Of a stretch of 44,910 bases of DNA, positions 15,620-22,982 are shown one piece after another. The stretch comes from Bacillota bacterium. GTDB taxonomy: Bacteria; Bacillota; UBA994; UBA5500. Location of the stretch: the NCBI GenBank assembly GCA_012735505.1, contig JAAYHE010000062.1, positions 1 to 44,910 on the forward strand, read 5' to 3'. How positions within the stretch are numbered: the stretch's first letter is position 1; every line of letters begins with the position of its first letter. The notes beneath the pieces were generated by a model. It was not told the DNA's origin, made no database searches, and was given only the letters and a program-made list of their open reading frames with translations. The translations under genes and the position numbers were made by a program.

Positions 15620-16660
15620 ATGCCAAAAGATAGACTTAAGTTGGTTAGAGCTCATGCTCCACCCTTGTTATTACTGCTGGTATTGGGACTAGGTTTGCTG
15701 GGGGGTGGCTTGTATGGCTGGAAGTTACGGCATGAGGCAGCCATAGACAAGGCCTCGCCGGCAGCACCACTGCCTCCAGCCGCAGCAGAGCCTGCCGCTG
15801 AGGGCACTGCCTCCGAACTAGTCGCCGAGGAAGGGCCTGCACCTGCTACTGATGCCCAACCCGTACCGCCCGGCGAACAAACTCAGAAGCAGAACCAGGC
15901 ACCGCCAGCCCAGTCAGAGCCGAAGCCAGCAACAGCGCCCCAGACAGATCCTAGCGCACAGCGAGGGGCCACGGCCGGACGCGGCGAATCTGAAAATACG
16001 GCGGCCCAGGCTAGCGCCCGGCAGCAAGACCTGAATACATATGTACTAGACGTTATCAAGACTTATGGTGGCGGCCACTACCCCTATCTCTTAGACACCA
16101 ACTACGCGAGCTACAACGGAGTTACAACTAATCTCTATTACCAGGGGCAACTCTTGGCTAAGGCCCACCCTAGTGGCAACCGGGCCAGCCATTGCGTCGG
16201 CATCACTTTTGAAGTCTTTCTCCGAGCTATACAGGCCCGCAATCGAGCCGCCGGGCTAGCTGACTCTAGTTTTAACGGCATGTCGTACGACGACATGTAC
16301 GACTTCTTACTCACCTGGTATGTAGCCAAGGGGCCCAAACAGCAGTGCAACCTAGCGGTAGCTATAGAAAAATATGGCCTGGGTCACCGCCTGCACGATT
16401 GGAAAGCAGCCAAAGCTGGTGACTTTATCGATTTCTCCCGCACCAACGGCACCGGCCATGCCGCTATCTTTATCAACTGGATTCGACGAGACGGGGAGAT
16501 TATCGGCTTACGCTACTGGTCGAGCCAAGAGTCTACCGGTGGCATTGCCTATCAGGAGGAATATTTTAACCTGCCTAGCCCCAGCGGACGACCCTATGGC
16601 AGCATACGCCAAGATAAGGTCTACCTGGCCCGCGTAGGCCCAATTGACAAGTATAGATAG
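15620..16660 (+). CDS. Membrane-anchored protein with predicted NlpC/P60-like cysteine hydrolase domain
   Basis: A 346-residue protein with a single hydrophobic anchor at about 15-34 (LLLLLVLGLGLLGGGLYGW), so the rest is outside the cell. Residues 45-135 are a low-complexity Pro/Ala/Gln/Glu linker, like wall-spanning linkers. From about 138 a globular domain follows. It has a cysteine at 192 in ASHCVGITFEVF at the start of a helix, and a histidine at 280 in GTGHAAIFINW, preceded by AGDFIDFS. That order and spacing fit an NlpC/P60 or CHAP-like papain-fold amidase. The third polar residue could be in RYWSSQ. I infer cell-wall hydrolysis but cannot exclude a different papain-fold activity. The ATG has AGGAGA upstream, and a strong terminator follows. 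Confidence 0.65.
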   Translation: MPKDRLKLVRAHAPPLLLLLVLGLGLLGGGLYGWKLRHEAAIDKASPAAPLPPAAAEPAAEGTASELVAEEGPAPATDAQPVPPGEQTQKQNQAPPAQSEPKPATAPQTDPSAQRGATAGRGESENTAAQASARQQDLNTYVLDVIKTYGGGHYPYLLDTNYASYNGVTTNLYYQGQLLAKAHPSGNRASHCVGITFEVFLRAIQARNRAAGLADSSFNGMSYDDMYDFLLTWYVAKGPKQQCNLAVAIEKYGLGHRLHDWKAAKAGDFIDFSRTNGTGHAAIFINWIRRDGEIIGLRYWSSQESTGGIAYQEEYFNLPSPSGRPYGSIRQDKVYLARVGPIDKYR

Positions 16661-16670
16661 CCTTAAACAC

Positions 16671-16709
16671 AAAGATAGAACCCAGAATTGCTCGGGTTCT
16701 ATCTTTTTT
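16671..16709 (+). terminator. Bidirectional rho-independent terminator
   Basis: The stem AAAGATAGAACCC (16671-16683) pairs with GGGTTCTATCTTT (16694-16706), followed by more T. It serves the plus gene ending at 16660. On the minus strand TCTTTGTGTTT follows, so it can also stop the AbgB-like gene ending at 16745. Confidence 0.93.
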
Positions 16710-16744
16710 GCTTGGAGTTTGCTATTAAAACTCTTGCCTCAGGG

Positions 16745-18166
16745 TTAGTGTTTCAGAGTTGTGAGCGGCGGCTCTTGCCCTGCAGGCAAGGGACATACAT
16801 AAGGTGTACCCTCGGTGTCGGCGGCAAAAGCAGCTTTAGCCCGTTCTACTAATTCGCTATCGGTGAGGAAGCGCAGCGAAGCCAGGGCAAACACTTTGGC
16901 TGCCACCAACATACCCTTGTGGCCGATACTCATGCCAGAGCTGGCGCAGAACTGCCAAGAGTGGCCGGGGGTACCGATGACACTGCACGCCACATTGAAC
17001 TGGGCATTAGGAACTACCCAGCTGACATCGCCGACGTCGGTAGAGCCAGCGCTGACTCGGGTCTTATCGTTGCTAAAGACAATCACATCGTTCAGGTATT
17101 TACCCTTGAGGTCAACACCGTAGCGTTGCTTAAAGCTGCTTACCGTCTTTTCGTAGTGCCCAGGCTCGTAGCTAGCTACCATTTTCTTAGCAAATTCCTG
17201 GTCGGCCTCATCCCAGGCGGGAGCACCTACTTCCTGCATGCACTCGTGCAAGACTTCCGCGATAACGTCGTTCTGCAGGGTGTTATAGCAACCGGTGAGG
17301 AAGGTGATATCAAAGCTGGTCTCGGTCATCAGGGCAGCACCTTCGGCCACCTTCTTCAGGCGGGCATATACTTCTTCTACCTGCTCACTGCGCGGCGCCC
17401 GCACATAATACCAGACCTTGGCATGGCCGGGCACGACGTTGGGTTCTCCTCCACCGTCGGTAATCACATAGTGGATGCGCACGTCGGTAGGCACGTGTTC
17501 GCGCAGGTAGTTGGCACCTACGTTCATCAACTCCACCGCATCGAGGGCGCTACGGCCGTTTTCCGGGTCAGCAGCAGCGTGGGAAGTGCGGCCATAGAAG
17601 TTAAAGATAACCGAGTTCATCGCCTGCGAGCTATCGGCTGTGACAGCGTTGTAGGAGAAGGGATGCCAAGCGATAGAAATATCTACGTCGTCAAATAGGC
17701 CGTCACGCACCATGTATACTTTACCAGCCAAAAGTTCTTCTGCCGGGCAGCCATAATAGCGCACAGTGCCTGGCAAACCTTGCTTTTCCATAGCTTCTTT
17801 CACGGCAACAGCTCCGCCCACAGCGGCAACGCCTAGCAGGTTGTGGCCGCAACCGTGGCCGGCAGCGCCAGCCTCTAATTCTTCTTTCTCATAGTGGGCT
17901 TTCTGCGACAGCCCTGGCAGGGCGTCGTATTCGCCGATCAGGCCGATAACCGGATGCCCGCTGCCATAGCTAGCCACAAAAGCAGTCGGCATACCAGCCA
18001 CGCCTTTCTCTATAGTAAAGCCATGTTTCTCTAAGAAGGCGATTTGGGCATCGGCCGACCTAGATTCTTTAAAGCCAACCTCAGCAAATTCCCAGATGGC
18101 GTCACTTAGTTTAGTTAGTTCGGCAGCATTTTCTTCAATCCAGTTGAGAACGGTCTCTTTTGCCAC
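16745..18166 (-). CDS. M20 amidohydrolase, AbgB-like
   Basis: A 473-residue di-metal amidohydrolase of the M20 family, AbgB subgroup (p-aminobenzoyl-glutamate hydrolase subunit B and relatives). Motifs in order: LSDAIWEFAEVGFKE, GEYDALPGLSQ, AAGHGCGHNLLG, GCPAEELLAGK with the Glu pair, and GRTSHAAADPENGRSALDAVEL in the dimerisation lid. E. coli AbgB works with AbgA; here the nearest AbgA-like gene is 25 kb away. The GTG start has AAGGAGG about nine bases upstream. It is the last gene of a probable operon with a glycerate kinase, another M20 hydrolase and two EamA transporters. The likely substrate is an amide-linked amino acid or dipeptide. Confidence 0.9.
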   Translation of the reverse strand: MAKETVLNWIEENAAELTKLSDAIWEFAEVGFKESRSADAQIAFLEKHGFTIEKGVAGMPTAFVASYGSGHPVIGLIGEYDALPGLSQKAHYEKEELEAGAAGHGCGHNLLGVAAVGGAVAVKEAMEKQGLPGTVRYYGCPAEELLAGKVYMVRDGLFDDVDISIAWHPFSYNAVTADSSQAMNSVIFNFYGRTSHAAADPENGRSALDAVELMNVGANYLREHVPTDVRIHYVITDGGGEPNVVPGHAKVWYYVRAPRSEQVEEVYARLKKVAEGAALMTETSFDITFLTGCYNTLQNDVIAEVLHECMQEVGAPAWDEADQEFAKKMVASYEPGHYEKTVSSFKQRYGVDLKGKYLNDVIVFSNDKTRVSAGSTDVGDVSWVVPNAQFNVACSVIGTPGHSWQFCASSGMSIGHKGMLVAAKVFALASLRFLTDSELVERAKAAFAADTEGTPYVCPLPAGQEPPLTTLKH

Positions 18167-18225
18167 GATAAACTACCTCCTTCTATGGAATAAGTGCTAT
18201 TACTCTTTCGCTATCTCCTGCTACG

Positions 18226-19374
18226 CTAATTTTTTTCCTTACCCAGGATACGACAGTAAAAGCGCATAGCCCGATAGGCAGCAGCGGCCAACAGGCTATC
18301 AGCAGAGGCCATGGCACTAGCCAGATCTTGTGGCTCGGCTAAGATGGGCCAGATGCCGTCGATTCCCTGCTCAAATACAGCCTCGTAGCCCTCTCCTAAA
18401 GACCCTACCAACGCGATCACCTGGCAGCCATGGGCACGAGCGCGCTGGGCCAGACCGACTGGAGCCTTGCCCTGGGCTGTCTGTCCATCCAGGCGCCCTT
18501 CACCTGTAAACACTAGCTGCGCCCCAGCCAGCTGCTTGTCTATATGCAAAGCATCTAACACTACATCGATGCCCGAGCGGATAACTCCTCCTGCATAGGC
18601 AACCAGGGCGGCTCCTAGCCCACCGGCAGCTCCGCCACCAGGCAAATCTTCTACATGCACCCCTGTAACAGCAGCCGTTAGCTGCGCTAGTTTCTGCAAC
18701 CCTAGAGCCAAGGTCTCCACCATTGCTGGTGTAGCCCCTTTCTGGGGCCCAAATACCGGGGCTGCCCCTGCGGGACCACACACAGGGTTAGTCACGTCAG
18801 AGGCGATGGTGATACGGCAAGCACGCAAGCGTTGATCTAAGTCGGTTAGGTCGACGGCCGCGAGCCGGGGTAAACTAGCCCCTAGCGGCGGCAACAACTC
18901 TTGCTGGGCATCAAAAAACTTTGCCCCCAGGGCGGCTAACATCCCCAAGCCGCCATCGACAGTAGCGCTGCCTCCGAGGGTGATGATCAGCTCGTCGCAA
19001 CCTAAATCTAAACAGGCCCGGATAAGCTCGCCAGTGCCGTAGCTGCTGGTGCGCAAGGGGTTGCGCTGCGCCGGCGGCAGCAAGAGTAGGCCCGAGGCCT
19101 GTGCCATCTCGACTATGCCTATGCGCCCGCCTTCAATGAGGCCGATCTGGGCAGCTACAGGCTGACCTAAGGGGTCCTGCACTAAGTATGTACGATATTC
19201 GCCACCCCTGGCATGCACCAAGACGTCTAAGGTGCCCTCGCCGCCGTCGGCAATCGGGATGGTTTCTACTATGCAAGCGGGACAAGCCCGCTTCACCCCG
19301 CAGGCTATTGCCTCCGCCGCCTCCATGGCCGATAGGCTGCCCTTGAAGGAATCAGGCGCTGCAACGACACGCAT
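18226..19374 (-). CDS. glxK: Glycerate 2-kinase (GlxK/GarK family)
   Basis: A 382-residue kinase of the glycerate kinase family, which phosphorylates D-glycerate with ATP to 2-phosphoglycerate. Visible motifs: APDSFKGSLSA at the N-terminus, PIADGGEGTLD, EMAQASGL, SYGTGELI, LGGSATVDGGLGMLAALGA and GEGRLDGQT near the C-terminus. Full family length. An ATG at 19404 would add ten residues. I prefer the ATG at 19374, which has AGGGAGGG eight bases upstream and gives MRVVAAPDSFKGS, the normal family start. It lies between two M20 hydrolases on the same strand. Its role there (serine or glyoxylate-derived glycerate use) is only inferred. Confidence 0.92.
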   Translation of the reverse strand: MRVVAAPDSFKGSLSAMEAAEAIACGVKRACPACIVETIPIADGGEGTLDVLVHARGGEYRTYLVQDPLGQPVAAQIGLIEGGRIGIVEMAQASGLLLLPPAQRNPLRTSSYGTGELIRACLDLGCDELIITLGGSATVDGGLGMLAALGAKFFDAQQELLPPLGASLPRLAAVDLTDLDQRLRACRITIASDVTNPVCGPAGAAPVFGPQKGATPAMVETLALGLQKLAQLTAAVTGVHVEDLPGGGAAGGLGAALVAYAGGVIRSGIDVVLDALHIDKQLAGAQLVFTGEGRLDGQTAQGKAPVGLAQRARAHGCQVIALVGSLGEGYEAVFEQGIDGIWPILAEPQDLASAMASADSLLAAAAYRAMRFYCRILGKEKN

Positions 19375-19399
19375 TTGCTTACCCTCCCTTGTTGCTAGA

Positions 19400-19434
19400 A
19401 ACAAAAGGACGGGGCTGGTTGGCAGCCTCCGTCC
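19400..19434 (-). terminator. Hairpin between M20 hydrolase and glycerate kinase genes
   Basis: The stem GGACGG-GGCTG (from 19407) pairs with CAGCC-TCCGTCC (to 19434) with one bulge. On the minus strand CTTTTGTTTC follows. It may be a partial terminator inside the operon. Confidence 0.7.
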
Positions 19435-19467
19435 TCAGCTTCTTTTGGCTCGCCCAGCTCTGTTTTG

Positions 19468-20643
19468 CTACTGTTTTAAGAAATCTAGGGTAGCCTCGGC
19501 TAGTACAGCCATACCAATGGGAATGGCGTCTTCGTCGAAGTTATAGTGGGGGTGGTGGCCTGGATAGATGCAATCTTTTTCGGGATTGGCTGCACCTAGA
19601 CGCAGGAAGATGCCAGGCGCTTTTTCAGCAAAGTAACTAAAGTCTTCCCCGCCCATAGACGGGACGCTAAAGCGCACCACATTTTCTTCCCCTAGCAGGC
19701 GCTTGGCAGCTGCCTCAGCCAAGTCGGCCATGGCCGGATCATTCACCACGGATGGATACCCATGATCATAATCAAAGTCATAAGAGCAGCGGAAAGTTTC
19801 GCAAATACCCTTAATAATGCGCTCGATCCGCTCTGGCATAGTCGCCCGCACTTCAGGATCAAGGGTGCGCACGGTACCGGTCAGGGTCACTTCGTGGGCG
19901 ATAACGTTGCTCCGATAGCCACCGTTGATGGTGCCGATAGTTACTACCACCGAGCCTAGAGGGTCGATCTCTCTGCTAGCTATGGTCTGCAGGGCTACGA
20001 TCAAATGGCCAGCCGCTACGATAGGGTCGATCGAGCTATGGGGATGGGCCCCGTGGCCGCCTTTTCCGTGCAGTGTAATGCTGATGGAGTCGGTACCAGC
20101 GCTGCTCACCCCGGCCATGAGGCCGATTTTGCCCGTAGACAGGTTGGTGCCCAAGTGCAGCCCCATGACGGCATCTACCTTAGGATTTTCCATCACGCCA
20201 GCCTCGACCATCGGCAGAGCCCCGCCCGGGCCTTCCTCGGCAGGCTGGAAGAAGAACTTGACGTTGCCAGCGATTTCGTCTTTCATTTCCGCTAGCAACT
20301 TGGCTACCCCCATGAGGATGGCCGTATGCCCATCGTGCCCACAAGCATGCATTTTGCCGGGGTAGATAGAAGCATAGGGAACATCGTTTTGCTGGGGAAT
20401 GGAGAGGGCGTCCATATCAGCACGAAGCGCCATAGTTTTACCAGGCTTGCTCCCCCGCAAGAGGCCGACTACCCCTGTTCCTACTACGCGGGTAACCTCG
20501 AGGCCGAGGCTAGTCAAGAAATCGGCGACAATGCCCGACGTGCGTACTTCTTCCATACCCAATTCGGGATGCTGGTGGAAGTCGCGTCGATAGGCAATGA
20601 ATTCGTCTTTAAGCTCATGCGCTCTTTCCCATAATTTGCTCAT
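19468..20643 (-). CDS. M20 amidohydrolase (N-acyl-amino acid / hippurate hydrolase-like)
   Basis: A 391-residue M20D enzyme. It has RRDFHQHPELGMEE at the N-terminus, MHACGHDGHTAILMG with the metal ligands, QPAEEGPGGA with the catalytic Glu pair, GKGGHGAHPHSSIDP in the lid domain and SMGGEDFSYFAEKAPG near the end. Relatives release amino acids from N-acetyl, N-benzoyl or other acyl conjugates. The ATG has AAGGAGG about eight bases upstream. It lies 90 bases after the second EamA transporter gene on the same strand. Confidence 0.93.
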   Translation of the reverse strand: MSKLWERAHELKDEFIAYRRDFHQHPELGMEEVRTSGIVADFLTSLGLEVTRVVGTGVVGLLRGSKPGKTMALRADMDALSIPQQNDVPYASIYPGKMHACGHDGHTAILMGVAKLLAEMKDEIAGNVKFFFQPAEEGPGGALPMVEAGVMENPKVDAVMGLHLGTNLSTGKIGLMAGVSSAGTDSISITLHGKGGHGAHPHSSIDPIVAAGHLIVALQTIASREIDPLGSVVVTIGTINGGYRSNVIAHEVTLTGTVRTLDPEVRATMPERIERIIKGICETFRCSYDFDYDHGYPSVVNDPAMADLAEAAAKRLLGEENVVRFSVPSMGGEDFSYFAEKAPGIFLRLGAANPEKDCIYPGHHPHYNFDEDAIPIGMAVLAEATLDFLKQ

Positions 20644-20733
20644 CTGCTGTTCCTCCTTATTGCAATCACTCTGTTTGAGTTCGGCGAAAACACGCCTTCT
20701 CCTGCCCAGCTAAAGTAATTGGAACAAGCTACC

Positions 20734-21570
20734 TTAGAAAAAACTGACTAAAGCAAAAGCGCAAACCGACAGGGCTATGCCTATCCAACTACTAAGAGAA
20801 AGGCGCTCGCTAAAAAATAGTCTGCCGCCGATAGCACGCATAGCCACGGCCGAGGTCGACAGAGCAGCCACTAACCCCGCCGGGCCGCCGGCCAAAGCGT
20901 GGGCAAAAAAAATCATGCCGAGGGCAGAAACAGCACCATCGGCAGCGCCTAAATAGAAAGGACGGGTAAAACGCCGCTGGCGGCGACGGAGGAACCATAA
21001 GGAAGTAAAGACAAAGCTAAAGAGATAAGACCAGACCAACCCCGAAATGCCGTCGCCCTGCAAAACGGTAGCTTTATCTAGCACCAAGGTTTCACCGCTA
21101 GAACCTAAGGCACCGAGAAAGGCGAGCCCGAACCAAACCCAGGTCGCTGTTTCCGTCTTTTCTTCCTTTTTATATTGCACCAAGATCATGCCTAGTGTAG
21201 CGATGCCAACTGCCACCCATTGCCAAAAGTTGAGCCGCTCGCCAAAGATAAATAAGGCCAATAACGGAGTCACTAAAGAATGGCTACCTGCAACGGCAGC
21301 CACCTTGCCCATGGGCCCGCTCCGTATAGCTAGCAAGATGGCCACACAGTTGAGCATAGACAAAAGCGACATAGCTAGCCCGCTCAGGACTAGGGGCCAG
21401 CTGGGGACAGATATAGCCCGCCCCTGTTTGACGAGCAACACCAAGAAGCCGGCTAGGAAAGTGCCGGGCAGCAGCTTATCGGTGGGTGTATCCTCCCCCA
21501 TAGCAATCTTGTTAAACATGCTAGAAGCAGCGAACAGAGCCGACGCTAAAAAGGTACTTAAAATCCACAA
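20734..21570 (-). CDS. EamA/DMT-family transporter, second of a tandem pair
   Basis: A 278-residue protein with ten hydrophobic helices and the internal two-fold EamA repeat. Landmarks shared with the upstream paralogue are AGSHSLVTPLLALFIFGE, GSSGETL at the start of the second half and the C-terminal GLVAALSTSAVAMRAIGG. The start is a TTG (TTGTGG) with AGGGGGTGG seven bases upstream. DMT proteins export amino acids or metabolites, or import them; the direction cannot be told here. The gene begins 67 bases after its paralogue stops, so a heteromeric or duplicated function is possible. Confidence 0.9.
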   Translation of the reverse strand: MWILSTFLASALFAASSMFNKIAMGEDTPTDKLLPGTFLAGFLVLLVKQGRAISVPSWPLVLSGLAMSLLSMLNCVAILLAIRSGPMGKVAAVAGSHSLVTPLLALFIFGERLNFWQWVAVGIATLGMILVQYKKEEKTETATWVWFGLAFLGALGSSGETLVLDKATVLQGDGISGLVWSYLFSFVFTSLWFLRRRQRRFTRPFYLGAADGAVSALGMIFFAHALAGGPAGLVAALSTSAVAMRAIGGRLFFSERLSLSSWIGIALSVCAFALVSFF

Positions 21571-21637
21571 ACAAATACCACCCCCTGCGTCTTACCTTGC
21601 CCCGCAGTGAGGGTGGTCATGAGATGCGAGCTATAAA

Positions 21638-22483
21638 TTATACTTGTACCAGCACAAAGGAGCAGATCAAGATAAAGAAGCCTAACCATTGGGAAGCCCG
21701 CGCCTGGTCGCCAAAAAAGACAACCCCGCCCAAGGCACGAAACAAAACGGCAGCCGTGGCCACTGTAGCCACCAGAGAGGCCGGGCCCAGCGATAAGGCA
21801 ATGCCAAAAGTGAGCATGCCCAGCCCGGTTAGGAAGCCGTCCATCAGCCCGAACAAGGAAGAAGCCAAGCGCAGGCGTACCAAATAAATAGCAACCAGCA
21901 AGTGGCAGACGAGGCTGCCGATGAAATACTCCCAGATGAGGGCATATTGGGCGCCCGCGCTCAAATTGGTGGCAAACTTGAGCCCCAAGGTTTCTCCGCT
22001 GGAGCCGATAGCTGCCAATAGGGCTAGCCAGAACCAGAGGCGGCTACCTTTGCTGCCATCAGTCTCGATTTTTGCCGGATTGATGCCGTGTACCAAGATT
22101 AGGCCTAGCAAAGATAACAAGATACCGAACCATTGATGGAGGGCTATTTTCTCGCCAAAGAGAAAGGTAGCAGCGATAGCTGTCAGCACACAATGGCTGC
22201 CAGCCACGATCGATACCAAACCGACACTGCCGCGGCGCAAGGCCATGAGCAAGGCAAAGGCGTTAAGCAAGGAAAAGACAGCTAAGCCGGCACCACTCAA
22301 AATATGTATGGGTTGCCAAAGCTCGGGCGTATTCCTTTGGCCCCACGCTACCACAATAAAGCCGGCAGTGTAGGTGGCTGGCAGTATTTCTAGCGTGCGA
22401 TATTCCCAATTAACAGCAAACTTATCTACCAAACTGGCAGCCGCCCAAAGCAGAGCGGAGAGCAGCGACATGAGGCCCCACAA
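21638..22483 (-). CDS. EamA/DMT-family transporter, first of a tandem pair
   Basis: A 281-residue protein with ten helices and the EamA two-fold repeat. It has AGSHCVLTAIAATFLFGE, GSSGETLGLKFA and GPASLVATVATAAVLFRALGG, matching the same places in the next gene, so the pair arose by duplication. The TTG start (TTGTGG) has GGAGGTG seven bases upstream, the same start form as the paralogue. It is the first gene of the unit that runs through the M20 hydrolases and glycerate kinase. The upstream 500 bases are the repeat block of locus B; no clear promoter was identified. Confidence 0.9.
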   Translation of the reverse strand: MWGLMSLLSALLWAAASLVDKFAVNWEYRTLEILPATYTAGFIVVAWGQRNTPELWQPIHILSGAGLAVFSLLNAFALLMALRRGSVGLVSIVAGSHCVLTAIAATFLFGEKIALHQWFGILLSLLGLILVHGINPAKIETDGSKGSRLWFWLALLAAIGSSGETLGLKFATNLSAGAQYALIWEYFIGSLVCHLLVAIYLVRLRLASSLFGLMDGFLTGLGMLTFGIALSLGPASLVATVATAAVLFRALGGVVFFGDQARASQWLGFFILICSFVLVQV

Positions 22484-22569
22484 AGGCTTTCACCTCCATG
22501 TCCTATTCCTATGCTGCTCTCCGTTAATACTTGTCTAATAGACTGATAATGAAGGTTCGTTTTGAAAGT

Positions 22570-22982
22570 GCGGGCGCACCTAGGAACAAATTGCCCCAAG
22601 CAATTTGTTCTGCGGGGCGCCCCTACAGATATCGCATAGCTGCTGGAGAAGGCAGTGCTGGCGCATCGCGGGCCCCCTACGAATATCCCACATCATTACG
22701 ATACGGTAAGGGCGTCATGAAAAATGAACAGCCTTTGGGGCTGGGCATTTTGAATCACGCCCGCCGGGAGGCCGTAGGCCGACCGGGAACGGGCCACACG
22801 CACAGAGGATAACCGCAACGCCAGCGGTTGACGGGTCGACGTAGGGACACGAAAATCGCATACGTTTTGTTAAGCGCAGGTCCTAGGCGCTCCATGACGG
22901 GCGCACCTTGGCCTCTTGCCTACGGCAAGGGCCTGCGGGGCAATATGTCACGCGAGTGTATGTAATCGCAGAAGGAGTAGTC
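22570..22982. repeat. Mosaic palindromic intergenic repeat, locus B
   Basis: The whole gap between two genes is repeat. Module M1 at 22572-22625 has GGGCGC...GCGCCC arms around a perfect GAACAAATTGC/GCAATTTGTTC hairpin. Module M2 at 22627-22688 matches 3011-3069 (GATATCG, GCTGCTGGAGAA, GCGGGCCCC, TACG). M4 at 22710-22762 is the terminator module. A second M1-like unit lies at 22900-22940, with GGGCGCACCT, a CTTGCC/GGCAAG hairpin, then TGCGGGGC. M3 at 22941-22980 matches 3071-3110. In locus A, M3 directly follows M2; here they are about 250 bases apart. The segment 22763-22899 holds further short hairpins but nothing coding. Confidence 0.82.
22710..22762 (-). terminator. Terminator module (M4, copy B) downstream of the rRNA methyltransferase gene
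   Basis: On the minus strand it starts GGGCGTGATTC, forms a CAGCC/GGCTG hairpin extended by AATG/CATT, then has TTTTT and CATGACGCCC. It lies 220 bases past the stop codon of the minus-strand gene. The flanks are identical to copies A and C. Confidence 0.72.

Noticed and set aside
16919-17698. Long plus-strand open frame of 259 codons antisense to the AbgB-like gene
   Set aside because: The minus-strand frame has clear M20 motifs and a strong ribosome binding site; the antisense frame has none and shows typical reverse-frame composition.
22531-22812. 93-codon plus-strand open frame in locus B
   Set aside because: It lies wholly in palindromic repeat modules and lacks a ribosome binding site.
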